Assembly: GCA_023150475.1 (NCBI GenBank) | Contig: JAKLKU010000014.1 | Location: 1 to 64,000 of the forward strand | Origin: Planctomycetota bacterium | GTDB lineage: Bacteria > Planctomycetota > UBA1135 > GCA-002686595 | Direction of reading: 5' to 3' | Length of the DNA stretch: 64,000 nucleotides | Shown here: positions 56,256-64,000 of the stretch, piece by piece | How positions within the stretch are numbered: the first letter of the stretch is position 1 | Layout of the letters: each line of letters opens with the position of its first letter | The notes under the pieces: model-generated | Seen by the model: the letters and a program-made list of their open reading frames with translations, nothing else | The model's database searches: none | Told to the model about the DNA's origin: nothing | Made by a program: the position numbers and the translations under genes

Positions 56256-56858
56256 ATGCCCGAAAATTCGAAGGAGCTCGTCCACGCCGTCTCGCGCGGC
56301 GACGTCGACGCGATCGAGGCGCTGCTCGCGCGCTACTTGCCCGACCTGCGGGCGTACGTCGCGAAGAACGCGGGCGAACTCGTCAAAGCGAAGGAGTCTG
56401 CGTCCGATCTGGCGCAGTCCGTCTGCCGCGAAGTGCTCGAGAGCCTCAAGAACGGCCGGCTCGTCTACCGCAGCGAGCCCGAGTTCCGTCAGTGGCTCTA
56501 CCGCGCGGCCGTGATGAAGATGATGAACCGCCAGCGCTTCTGGACGGCCGAGCGCCGCGACGCACGAGCCGAAGGCGCGCCGCTCGACGCATCGGCGACG
56601 CCCGAGGCACCCGCGCCGCGCGCGAGCGCGACGCCGAGCCGCGTCGCCGCGTTGCGCGAGGAGCTCGAGCTCTTCGAAGCCGCGTTCGCGAAGCTGCCGG
56701 AGAACTACCGCGAAGTGATCGCGTTGCACCACGTCGAGCAGCTCTCGCACGCGGAGATCGCCGAACGCCTCGGCGTCAGCGAAGCGAACTCGCGCATGCT
56801 GCTCTCGCGCGCACTGGCGAAGCTCGCGCGATTCGTGCAGCCGGGCGGTCCGCAGTGA
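56256..56858 (+). CDS. ECF sigma factor
   Basis: A 200-residue sigma factor from ATG 56256. Region 2: DLRAYVAKNAGELVKAKES, ASDLAQSVCREVLESL and FRQWLYRAAVMKMMNRQRF. An Ala/Pro-rich linker precedes region 4 (LPENYREVIALHHVEQLSH, AEIAERLGVSEANSRMLLSRAL). No anti-sigma gene or kinase is adjacent. Its stop overlaps the GNAT gene as GTGA, so regulator and acetyltransferase are produced together. Confidence 0.9.
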   Translation: MPENSKELVHAVSRGDVDAIEALLARYLPDLRAYVAKNAGELVKAKESASDLAQSVCREVLESLKNGRLVYRSEPEFRQWLYRAAVMKMMNRQRFWTAERRDARAEGAPLDASATPEAPAPRASATPSRVAALREELELFEAAFAKLPENYREVIALHHVEQLSHAEIAERLGVSEANSRMLLSRALAKLARFVQPGGPQ

Positions 56859-57400
56859 GCCTCGCGGCGCATTGGCCGCCGGTGCCGGTGCTCGAGACCG
56901 GGCGGCTCCTGCTGCGAGGGCGCGAGCTGCGTGACTTCGAGCCGTCGTGCGCGATGTGGCGCGATCCGGAGGTCGTGCGCTACATCGGCGGCCAACCGAT
57001 CTCCGAGTCCGACAACTGGTCGCGTTTCTTGCGCCACGTCGGCCACTGGGCCGCGCTCGGCTTCGGTTATTGGGTCGTCGAGGAGCGCGCGAGCGGACGT
57101 TTCGTCGGCGAAGTCGGTTTCGCGGAGCAGTTGCGCGAGCTCGAACCGTCGATCCGCGGGACACCGGAGTGTGGTTGGGCGCTCGCGACTTGGGCGCACG
57201 GACGCGGGTACGCGACGGAAGCCGTGCTCGCCGCGCTCACTTGGGGCGACACGCACTTCGAGGACCGGCGCACGGCGTGCATCATCGAGCCGGGCAACGC
57301 CGCGTCGTTGCGCGTCGCCGCGAAGTGCGGCTTCGTCGAGCTCGCACGCACGACCTACAAAGGCGTGCCGATGCACGTTTTCGAACGCCTTGGCCGCTGA
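56855..57400 (+). CDS. GNAT acetyltransferase (RimJ/RimL-like)
   Basis: A 181-residue GNAT protein from GTG 56855. It opens with VLETGRLLLRGRELRDFE, has the acetyl-CoA loop region WAHGRGYATEAVLAALTWG and ends in EPGNAASLRVAAKCGFVE, all typical of the RimJ/RimL subgroup that acetylates N-termini or small amines. The substrate is unknown. The stop codon is the first three bases of a 16-base tandem repeat. Confidence 0.9.
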   Translation: MSLAAHWPPVPVLETGRLLLRGRELRDFEPSCAMWRDPEVVRYIGGQPISESDNWSRFLRHVGHWAALGFGYWVVEERASGRFVGEVGFAEQLRELEPSIRGTPECGWALATWAHGRGYATEAVLAALTWGDTHFEDRRTACIIEPGNAASLRVAAKCGFVELARTTYKGVPMHVFERLGR

Positions 57401-57445
57401 CGCTGTCGCCCGGTGACGCTTTCGCCCGGTGACGCTCTTGCAGGG
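57398..57445 (+). repeat. 16-base tandem repeat starting at a stop codon, three units
   Basis: TGACGCTGTCGCCCGG, TGACGCTTTCGCCCGG and a diverged TGACGCTCTTGCAGGG. The first TGA is the GNAT stop codon. Confidence 0.92.
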
Positions 57446-57790
57446 CCGCGAAGCCGGGCCGGTTCGTCGCCGGGCAACACCGCAGCGCACACGACGGCCA
57501 GGATCCGCCGCGCGCACCGCGAGCGCAGGACGGGCACCGCAGCGTGGGGGGTCTGGCGGAGTTTCCGCCGGCGGCGGGCCGAGCCGCGCGGCGTGCAGCG
57601 ATGACGCGGCCCGTTCGTTCCGGAGCGGCCCGCCGGAGCACGTTGCATCCTTCACCGCGCTGCGCGCTCGGGTGGCCGCGGCCTCGCCCTTTGGCGAAGC
57701 TGCCGTCGTGGGACGGGCTCGCTATGCTCTGCCGGCTCGCACTTCGAAACCCACCGAGGTCGCTCACGGCGCCCTTTCCAGGACCGAACC
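57446..57790. other. Intergenic region, nothing recognised
   Basis: About 345 bases between the GNAT and oxidoreductase genes. No hairpin with T-run, repeat or small gene stands out. It should hold the promoter of the oxidoreductase cluster. Confidence 0.5.
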
Positions 57791-59146
57791 ATGACGAATG
57801 CCCCCGAGTCGCACGAGTCGCTTGTTCCGAACCTCGCCTCGACCTCGCCGAGCGCGACCTCGCGTCGCGGTTTCCTCGGAGCCGCGGCCGCACTGACCGG
57901 CGTCGCGGCGATCACGAGCTGCAAGACGGCGCGCACCGCGGCAGCCGGGCCGATCCCGCGCGCGAAGAAACGCGCGCCGCTCGCCGCCGACGAGCCGATC
58001 CGCATGGGCATCATCGGACCCGGTGGCATGGGCGGCGGTCACATGCACGCGATCATCGACGCGGACAAGGCCGGCAAGGAGAAGGTCAAGGTCGTCGCGC
58101 TCGCCGAAGTCTGCAAGCCGCGCCTCGACGGTGCGCTCAAGGCCGCGACGGAGAAACAAGGCTTCCAAGTCGACGGCTACAACGACTACCGCGAGCTGCT
58201 CGCGCGCGAGGACATCCACTGCGTGCTGATCGCGACGCCGGAACACTGGCACGTGCCGATGGCGATCGAAGCGCTCGCCGCGGGCAAGGACGTCTACGTC
58301 GAGAAACCGCTCTGCATCAAGGTCGACGACGCGCTCCACCTGAAGAAGGTCGTCGACGCGAACCCCGACATGATCCTGCAGGTCGGGACGCAGTACATGA
58401 TGTACCAGAAGTACCGCGAGGCGAAGAAGCTGATCGCCGAGGGCGCGATCGGCAAGCCCGTGCTCTCGCAGACGAGCTACTGCCGCAACTCGAAGGACGG
58501 CGAGTGGCTCTACGGCATCGACCCGAACGTCAAGCCGGGTGAGACGCTCGACTGGAAAGCGTGGTGCGGTCCCGAAGGCGAAGTGCCGTTCGACACGGAG
58601 GTCTACCACCGTTGGCGTCGTTATCGCCGTTGGTCGACGGGCATCGTCGGCGACCTCCTGCCGCACATGATGACGCCGCTGATCTGGGCGCTCGACGTCG
58701 GTTGGCCGGTGCGCGTCAGCGCGGGCGGTGGTCACTACGTCTTCAAGGACATGGAGAACCACGACCAAGTGTTCCTGACCGCCGAGTTCGAGAAGGAGCA
58801 CACGCTGGTCGTCGCGGGCTCGGTGTGCAACGACACCGGTCTCGAAGTGCTGGTCCGCGGGCACAAAGCGAACCTGCTGCTCGGCGGCAACAACGTCGTG
58901 CTGCAACCCCAGTCGCCGTTCGTCGACGAAGTCGACGCGAAGGAAGTGCAGTGCACCGACGGCGGCGATCCGCAGGACGCGCTGCGGCTCAACTTCTTCA
59001 ACTCGGTGCGCACGCGCCAACCGAACCAGAGCCCGATCGAACTCGCGTGCAAGGCGATGGTGATCATCGACCTCGCGACGCGTTCGTTGTGGGGCGGCGG
59101 CACGTACGAGTTCGATCCGAAGACCGGCGCGGTCCACCGGGTCTAA
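57791..59146 (+). CDS. Tat-exported Gfo/Idh/MocA oxidoreductase
   Basis: A 451-residue protein from ATG 57791. A twin-arginine signal RRGFLG (25-30) with a lipobox-like ITSC (C44) is followed by the NAD-binding GPGGMGGGH (76-84), ATPEHWH and the catalytic EKP (171-173). Oxidoreductases of this type act on sugars or inositols and are abundant as exported proteins in Planctomycetota, which degrade complex polysaccharides. The presence of both Tat and lipobox signals suggests a folded, lipid-anchored periplasmic enzyme. It is the first of four same-strand genes. Confidence 0.92.
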   Translation: MTNAPESHESLVPNLASTSPSATSRRGFLGAAAALTGVAAITSCKTARTAAAGPIPRAKKRAPLAADEPIRMGIIGPGGMGGGHMHAIIDADKAGKEKVKVVALAEVCKPRLDGALKAATEKQGFQVDGYNDYRELLAREDIHCVLIATPEHWHVPMAIEALAAGKDVYVEKPLCIKVDDALHLKKVVDANPDMILQVGTQYMMYQKYREAKKLIAEGAIGKPVLSQTSYCRNSKDGEWLYGIDPNVKPGETLDWKAWCGPEGEVPFDTEVYHRWRRYRRWSTGIVGDLLPHMMTPLIWALDVGWPVRVSAGGGHYVFKDMENHDQVFLTAEFEKEHTLVVAGSVCNDTGLEVLVRGHKANLLLGGNNVVLQPQSPFVDEVDAKEVQCTDGGDPQDALRLNFFNSVRTRQPNQSPIELACKAMVIIDLATRSLWGGGTYEFDPKTGAVHRV

Positions 59147-59202
59147 GTCCCCGTTCGTGAGCCATCCGTCGAGCTCGAGCTCGCCGCGCGGGAACTAGCA
59201 CC

Positions 59203-60180
59203 GTGCTCCGACTCGCGACGAACGCGATGGCGACGCGTTTCGAGCTCGTCCTCGCTCCCGGGTCGTGCGACGCCGGAAGCGAGGGCGAGGCTCGCTTGCG
59301 CGCCGCCGGCGAGGCCGCACTCGCGGCGATCGAACGCGCCGACGCGGAGTGGTCGGCGTTCGCGAGCTCGAGTTTCCTCGGCCACTTGAACCGCACCGCC
59401 GCGCTCCGCGCCGTCGCGCTCGACGAAGACCAGTTCGAGCTCTTCGCGATCTGCGACGAAGTCGCGCGCGCGAGCGACGGCGCCTTCGATCCGAGCGTCG
59501 CGCCGCTGCTCCGTGCGTTGGACGGCCGAGGGGTCCTCGATCCGACGCGTGCCGCGGAGCGCGTCGGCTGGCGGCACGTGCTCCTCGACCGTGAAGCGCG
59601 CACGGTGCGTTTCGCGCGCGCCGGCGTCGCGCTCGACTTCGGCGGCATCGCGAAGGGGCATGCGCTCGAGCTCGCGAAGCGCGAGCTGCGTGACGCCGGC
59701 GTGCACGCGGCGCTCTTGCACGGCGGCACGAGCTCGGTCGTCGCGTTCGGCGCGCCGCCGGGCGCGCATGCGTGGCGCGTCGAGCTCGAAGGCGGTGCAC
59801 ACGCGCCGGTGGTCGAGCTGCGCGATGCGGCGCTCTCGGTCTCCGCGCAACACGGCCGCACGCTCGCCGACGGCTCGGGGCACGTGCTCGACCCGCGCGG
59901 CAACGCCGCCGCCGCGAGCGACGCGACCGTCGCCGTCGTCCACGCCGATGCGCGCCACGCGGAAGCGTGGTCGACCGCGCTGCTCGTGCTCGACGCTCGC
60001 TCGCGCGCGTCCGCGGACGGCGCCGTCGACGCCGGCGCGAATCGCGCACGCGAGCCCGGCGCGCACGGCGCACGCCAGCTCGAGGTCGCGATCGGCCGCG
60101 GCCCCCGGTTCGCGCGCGCTTGGCAGTTCACCCGTCCCTCTGGCTCTTCGTTCCTCCGATCCGCTACCGTTCCGACATGA
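59203..60180 (+). CDS. apbE: FAD:protein FMN transferase
   Basis: A 325-residue ApbE-family protein. It contains LDFGGIAKGHALELAKREL, the conserved Gly/Ala/Lys core, then ALLHGGTSSVVAFG, SVSAQHGR and VLDPRGN near the C-terminus. ApbE transfers FMN from FAD to Thr/Ser residues of extracytoplasmic flavoproteins. The N-terminus at GTG 59203 lacks a clear export signal, although the family normally acts outside; a longer start is not available because of an upstream stop. It sits between two oxidoreductase genes and a heme protein, overlapping the next start as ATGA. Confidence 0.88.
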   Translation: MLRLATNAMATRFELVLAPGSCDAGSEGEARLRAAGEAALAAIERADAEWSAFASSSFLGHLNRTAALRAVALDEDQFELFAICDEVARASDGAFDPSVAPLLRALDGRGVLDPTRAAERVGWRHVLLDREARTVRFARAGVALDFGGIAKGHALELAKRELRDAGVHAALLHGGTSSVVAFGAPPGAHAWRVELEGGAHAPVVELRDAALSVSAQHGRTLADGSGHVLDPRGNAAAASDATVAVVHADARHAEAWSTALLVLDARSRASADGAVDAGANRAREPGAHGARQLEVAIGRGPRFARAWQFTRPSGSSFLRSATVPT

Positions 60181-61418
60181 GTCCCCACGATCGCAGAGAG
60201 TTCCTCGTCCACGGCGCTTCCGCCGCCGCCGCCTTCGCGCTGTCGCCCGAGCTGCTCGCCAAGGCGGCGTTGCCGCAAACCAAGGTGCCGATCGACGTCG
60301 CCGTGATCGGCTGCGGCCGCCAGGGGCGCGCGATCCTCGGCGAGCTCGCGAAGATCGAAGGCGTCAAGGTCGCCGCGGTCGTCGACGTGCTCGACTCGCG
60401 CCTGAAGAGCGGTCAACGCCGCGTGCAAGGCGCCGAAGGCTACGCGTCGACCAAGGAGCTGCTCGAGAAGGCGAAGAGCGTCTCCGCCGTGTTCGTCGCG
60501 ACGCCGTCGCACACGCACAGGGACGTCGCGCTCGAATGCCTCGCCGCCGGCAAGCACGTGTACGTCGAGTCGCCGCTCGCGACGACTCTCGACGACACGC
60601 GTGCGATCGTCCAAGCGGCGCGCAAGTCCGGCAAGGTCGCCGTGTGCGGCATGTACGGCCGCTCGAACCCGATCTATCAGCTCGCGCGTTCGTTCTTCAA
60701 GTCGGGCGCGATCCGCGACACCGCGACGATGCGCGCGCAGTACCACAAGAAGAACACGTGGCGCACGCCGGGCGCGAACCCCGAGGAGGAAGCTGCGCTC
60801 AACTGGCCGCTCGATCCCAAGGTCTCGCTCGGTCTCGTCGGCGAATACGGCACGCAGCAGTTCGACGTCGTGCACTGGTTCCTCGGCGCGTACCCGACCT
60901 CCGTGCGCGGCTTCGGATCGATCCAACTGCACAAGGACGGCCGCGCGGTGCACGACACGGTGCTCTGCGAGCTCACGTTCCCGGGCGACCGTCGGCTCGT
61001 GTACGACGCGTCGCTCGCGAACTCGTTCGAGTCGCAGTACGAGCTCTTCTGCGGCTCGATGGGCTCGATCAAGCTCGCCTGGAACGCCGGTTGGATGTTC
61101 AAGGAGGCCGACTCCCCGACGCAGGGCTGGGAGGTCTACGCGAACCGCCAGCAGTTCCACGACGAACAAGGCATCACGCTGATCGCCGACGCGACCAAAC
61201 TCGCCGCGCAAGGCAAGTTGAAGGAAGGCGTCGGTCTGCCGAACCCGCCGCTCTACTACCCGCTCGCCGACTTCCTGAAGAGCGTCACCGAGAACGCTCC
61301 GGTCGTGTGTTCCGTCGACGAGGGCCACCGCGCGGCCGCGGTCGCGATCCTCGCGCACCAGGCGCTCGTGAAAGGCGAGACGCTCGCGATCGACGACGCG
61401 GCATTCAAGACCGAATGA
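60177..61418 (+). CDS. Gfo/Idh/MocA-family protein lacking the EKP lysine
   Basis: A 413-residue protein from ATG 60177 with a Tat-like signal DRREFLVHGASAAAAFAL. The NAD-binding loop is GCGRQG (45-50), but the EKP motif reads ESP (131-133): the catalytic lysine is replaced by Ser. The rest of the C-terminal domain (ANPEEEAALNWPLDPK, WFLGAYPTSVRGFGS) is well kept. It may have lost the usual sugar-dehydrogenase activity or use another base. ATGA overlaps with both neighbours indicate a tight operon. Confidence 0.88.
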   Translation: MSPHDRREFLVHGASAAAAFALSPELLAKAALPQTKVPIDVAVIGCGRQGRAILGELAKIEGVKVAAVVDVLDSRLKSGQRRVQGAEGYASTKELLEKAKSVSAVFVATPSHTHRDVALECLAAGKHVYVESPLATTLDDTRAIVQAARKSGKVAVCGMYGRSNPIYQLARSFFKSGAIRDTATMRAQYHKKNTWRTPGANPEEEAALNWPLDPKVSLGLVGEYGTQQFDVVHWFLGAYPTSVRGFGSIQLHKDGRAVHDTVLCELTFPGDRRLVYDASLANSFESQYELFCGSMGSIKLAWNAGWMFKEADSPTQGWEVYANRQQFHDEQGITLIADATKLAAQGKLKEGVGLPNPPLYYPLADFLKSVTENAPVVCSVDEGHRAAAVAILAHQALVKGETLAIDDAAFKTE

Positions 61419-62173
61419 ACCCGACCTTTCGACTGCGCGAGCTCCCGCTCGGCCTGCGTTTCGGCCTGACCGGCGTCGTCGCCGCCGTGTTGCTCGGACT
61501 GTGGGCGTCGTTGACGCACCTCGAGGACCACCACCAGAACCGCGACGCGCGTCCCGGCGTGTCCGTCGACGACTTGGTCGGCGCCTACCACGGCATCGAC
61601 AACCCGGCGCCGTTCGTGACGGCGCTCGAGCGCGAGCACCCGAAGGAGCAGGCGCCGGCGGACCGCAAGCTGTTGCTCGACTGGCTCGCGAGCGACAAGG
61701 TCAGCGAGAACTTCGACAACCCCGACCTCGGGCCCGCCGCGCCGGCGGAGATCATCGCGCGCGACTGCTTGCAGTGTCACTCGCGCAAGTCGACCGACGG
61801 CGATGGCATCGGCCAGAAGATCCCGCTCGAGTACTGGGACGACGTCGAGAAGGTCGCGTTCTCGCGCAAGCTCGAAGCGACGCCGATGCCGATCCTGATC
61901 ACGTCGACGCACACGCACGCACTCGCGATGGCGACGCTCGGCTGCCTCGTGATGCTGCTCGTGTGGGCGACGCGTTTCGCGCCGTTCCTGCGCGGCGCGG
62001 TCGGCTTCCTGATCGGCGTCGGGCTCGCGTGCGACCTCGCGGGCTGGTTCCTGGCGCGCGAGAGCGCGGCGCTCGTCTGGCTGGTGATCGGCGGCGGCAG
62101 CGCGTTCGCCGGCGGCACCGCGCTCGGCGCCGTGCTGGTGCTCGCGGAACTCTGGCTGCCGCGACGCGGCTGA
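61415..62173 (+). CDS. Membrane protein with c-type heme motif
   Basis: A 252-residue protein from ATG 61415. One transmembrane helix (~12-32) leads to a ~130-residue extracytoplasmic part with a single heme site CLQCH (118-122), then three helices (~165-245). STHTHAL at the second helix could supply further heme or metal ligands. It is likely a membrane-bound electron-transfer partner for the ApbE-modified or oxidoreductase proteins encoded before it. Its stop codon lies in the first unit of a 14-base tandem repeat. Confidence 0.8.
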   Translation: MNPTFRLRELPLGLRFGLTGVVAAVLLGLWASLTHLEDHHQNRDARPGVSVDDLVGAYHGIDNPAPFVTALEREHPKEQAPADRKLLLDWLASDKVSENFDNPDLGPAAPAEIIARDCLQCHSRKSTDGDGIGQKIPLEYWDDVEKVAFSRKLEATPMPILITSTHTHALAMATLGCLVMLLVWATRFAPFLRGAVGFLIGVGLACDLAGWFLARESAALVWLVIGGGSAFAGGTALGAVLVLAELWLPRRG

Positions 62174-62280
62174 TGCCACGCGGCTGATGCCACGCGGCTG
62201 ATGCCACGCGGCTGATGCCACGCGGCTGATGCGACACGGCTGATGCGACACGGCTGATGCGACACGGCTGATGCGACGCG
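62161..62280 (+). repeat. 14-base tandem repeat covering a stop codon, eight units
   Basis: Eight full units of GC(C/G)AC(G/A)CGGCTGAT and a partial ninth. The first unit encodes the end of the preceding protein and its TGA (62171-62173); each later unit repeats that TGA. Two sequence variants are grouped, four GCCACG then three GCGACA. Confidence 0.96.
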
Positions 62281-62650
62281 TGGCGGCCGCGCGACGGCCG
62301 CAGCTTTGAGCTTCGGTCGTGCGTACGTGAGTGACTTCCACCGGTCGATCGCTCGACAGGGTCGGCGATCCGTGACGGGCGTGCTTCACGGATCGAGTCC
62401 GGACACTCGCGAACCGGTGCTTGTCCGTGACGTTCCAATCCGCGTCGATGGGAGTCGACCCGTACGACGTAGGGCGCACGCGACCTTACGCTTGCGCGCC
62501 TCCGAGAATCCGGCTCGAGCCACGCGGCCCGTGCCCACACGGATTCGCCGAGGCCGCAGGCTACCGATCTGTTCCGTCGGCTACGTGATTCGCCGGAACT
62601 TGTGGGTTCGCGCGTTGGCGTGGTACGACGAATCCGGCCTCGAGTCATCC
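62281..62650. other. Intergenic region, nothing recognised
   Basis: About 370 bases of somewhat lower GC. No RNA gene, terminator or repeat is apparent. It must contain the promoter of the following secreted-protein gene. Confidence 0.5.
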
Positions 62651-64000
62651 ATGCGAGAACGGACCATGTCGACGACGACTCCCCAGCACCTCACCGATTT
62701 CTGTGGCCCGCTGCGGCTTCGCAATTGGCGCACGATCGTGCTCGCGCTTGCGGTGCTCTGGCCAACAATCCCTTTGGCTCATTCTCAGGGCAGCACGTGG
62801 ACGTTGGATCTCGCGAGCTTCGCCGATGATGAGACGCAGGGGAACGATGTGTCTTTCTCCGCTTCGATCTCCGGAGATGGCCGATACGTCGCTTTCGCGA
62901 GCGAGGCCGACAACCTGGTCGCGGGTGACACCAACTTCCAGACGGATGTCTTCGTGCGCGATCGTGTCGCCGGCACGACGGTGCGAGCGAGCGTGAGCTC
63001 CTCGGGAGTGCAGGGCTTTCACTCAGCGTGGGAGCCTTCGTTGAGCGCGGACGGCAACTACGTGTCGTTCTCGACCCGTGCCCGACTCGTCCCGGAAGAC
63101 ACGAACAACTTCGACGACATCTACGTGCACGATCTGCGCACGCGAAGCACCGTCCGTGTGAGCGTGTCGACCACGGGCGTGCAGGGGGATGGTCATTCGA
63201 CGCTCCCTTCGATCTCCGCCGACGGATCGATCGTCGTCTTCCAGAGCGCGTCGACCGTGTTCTCGGTGCCAGAAGGCAATTCCTACGATGACATCTTCGT
63301 GCACGAGAGGAGCACAGGTCGCACCACTCGCGTGAGTCAGAACGCGCAAGGGTTCCCAGGCAACGACCATTCGAGAGCGCCAGCGATCTCGGCGGACGGT
63401 CGCTTCATCTCGTTTCGCACCGCTGCGACGAATCTCACGCCAGGCGTGAGTTCAGGCGGCCAGATCCTGGTGTTCGACCGACGATTGGGCACGTTGAAAT
63501 CGGCCAGCATGTCGCCTCAAGGCGTTCCCGCCGATCACTCTTGCTATGGGTCGCGGCTCTCAGCGGACGGCCGGTTCATCGCGTTCGACAGCGCCGCGAA
63601 GAATCTGGTTGCGGGAATCGTCGAGAACGTCTCGAACGTCTTCGTCCGCGATCTAGCGACGGGGCAAATCTGGCTCGCGAGTCGAAACTCCTCTGGCGTC
63701 TCGGGCGACAAGGCCTCCATGTTGCCTTCGATCAGTGCGGATGGTCGCTGGGTCGCATTCTCCAGTCTTGCTCAGAACCTCGTCCAAGGCGACGTCAACT
63801 CCCACGAGGACGTGTTTCTCTACGACGTGCAGTTGGGGACGGTCATCGCGCTGTCCGTCGACGCAGCGGGAGAAACCGGTGTTTCCAACAGTCGTTGGCC
63901 ATCGATGTCTGCGACAGGACTCCACGTCGCCTTCGCGAGTTGGGGATGGGATCTCGTTCCCGGTGACCTCAACGACCGTGAGGACGTCCTCGTGGCCACG
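62651..64000 (+). CDS. Secreted TolB/WD40-like propeller protein (partial, runs off the end)
   Basis: An open frame from ATG 62651 (or ATG 62666) continues without a stop to the last base, 450 codons. A signal peptide (IVLALAVLWPTIPLAHSQ) is followed by at least six tandem repeats of about 60-65 residues with the pattern PSISADGRFVAF-S-A-NLV-GDTN and then DVFVRD--TG-T-RVS. These are PD40/TolB-type propeller blades, common in planctomycetal secreted proteins and often followed by a sorting domain, which would lie beyond the window. Codon use is less GC-biased than in neighbours, as for the TIR-WD40 gene. Confidence 0.85.
   Translation, partial: MRERTMSTTTPQHLTDFCGPLRLRNWRTIVLALAVLWPTIPLAHSQGSTWTLDLASFADDETQGNDVSFSASISGDGRYVAFASEADNLVAGDTNFQTDVFVRDRVAGTTVRASVSSSGVQGFHSAWEPSLSADGNYVSFSTRARLVPEDTNNFDDIYVHDLRTRSTVRVSVSTTGVQGDGHSTLPSISADGSIVVFQSASTVFSVPEGNSYDDIFVHERSTGRTTRVSQNAQGFPGNDHSRAPAISADGRFISFRTAATNLTPGVSSGGQILVFDRRLGTLKSASMSPQGVPADHSCYGSRLSADGRFIAFDSAAKNLVAGIVENVSNVFVRDLATGQIWLASRNSSGVSGDKASMLPSISADGRWVAFSSLAQNLVQGDVNSHEDVFLYDVQLGTVIALSVDAAGETGVSNSRWPSMSATGLHVAFASWGWDLVPGDLNDREDVLVAT

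Overview
The window is GC-rich, gene-dense bacterial DNA. The gene content points to a Planctomycetota-like bacterium: a Ser/Thr kinase with WD40 repeats divergent from an ECF sigma factor, three ECF sigma genes in all, Tat-exported Gfo/Idh/MocA oxidoreductases, secreted proteins with a 'D-N-NGIPDEC' calcium-binding motif, a DUF1570-like gluzincin, and FG-GAP and TolB-like propellers. The assignment rests on gene types only. I saw no rRNA, tRNA, CRISPR array or transposase.

Layout. 0-8 kb: two overlapping lipoproteins, a B12-binding radical SAM enzyme, a predicted metallopeptidase and a TPR lipoprotein. 8-15 kb: an operon of DUF3052, hrpB helicase and a TMTC-like membrane glycosyltransferase, then a DUF4139 protein. 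15-20 kb: a coupled trio, TackOD1/degenerate GGDEF protein - HlyD-like protein - family 2 glycosyltransferase, that looks like a regulated exopolysaccharide synthase. 20-31 kb: secreted EF-hand-type proteins, the kinase/sigma pair, lipoproteins and a Cys/Met-metabolism PLP enzyme. 31-41 kb: a TIR-WD40 membrane protein flanked by copies of a metallopeptidase gene end, then an ECF sigma/anti-sigma/CHAT-protease cluster. 42-51 kb: a catabolic operon of thiolase, 3-hydroxyacyl-CoA dehydrogenase, acyl-CoA dehydrogenase, MeaB-type GTPase, coenzyme B12 mutase large subunit, two tiny membrane proteins, B12-binding small subunit, HTH protein, second acyl-CoA dehydrogenase and metallo-beta-lactamase-fold protein. 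The mutase carries the Phe/Gln pair of isobutyryl-CoA mutase, so the operon plausibly turns branched acyl-CoA (for example from valine) into butyryl-CoA and then acetyl-CoA; an enoyl-CoA hydratase is not in the window. 51-64 kb: a cell-surface glycosyltransferase, a BtuF-like protein, a pseudopilin-like protein, sigma/GNAT, an oxidoreductase-ApbE-oxidoreductase-cytochrome cluster, and a secreted propeller that runs off the end.

The most unusual signal is at gene ends. Two genes (an ECF sigma factor and a zincin metallopeptidase) have their 3' ends duplicated downstream, 88 and 311 bases, with identity stopping exactly at the stop codon and an unrelated gene (a lipoprotein; a TIR-WD40 protein) between the copies. 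Four other genes have short tandem or spaced repeats whose first unit contains their own stop codon. A dispersed intergenic repeat of about 90 bases also occurs four times. These look like related products of insertion or slippage targeted to gene 3' ends, but the mechanism is inference.
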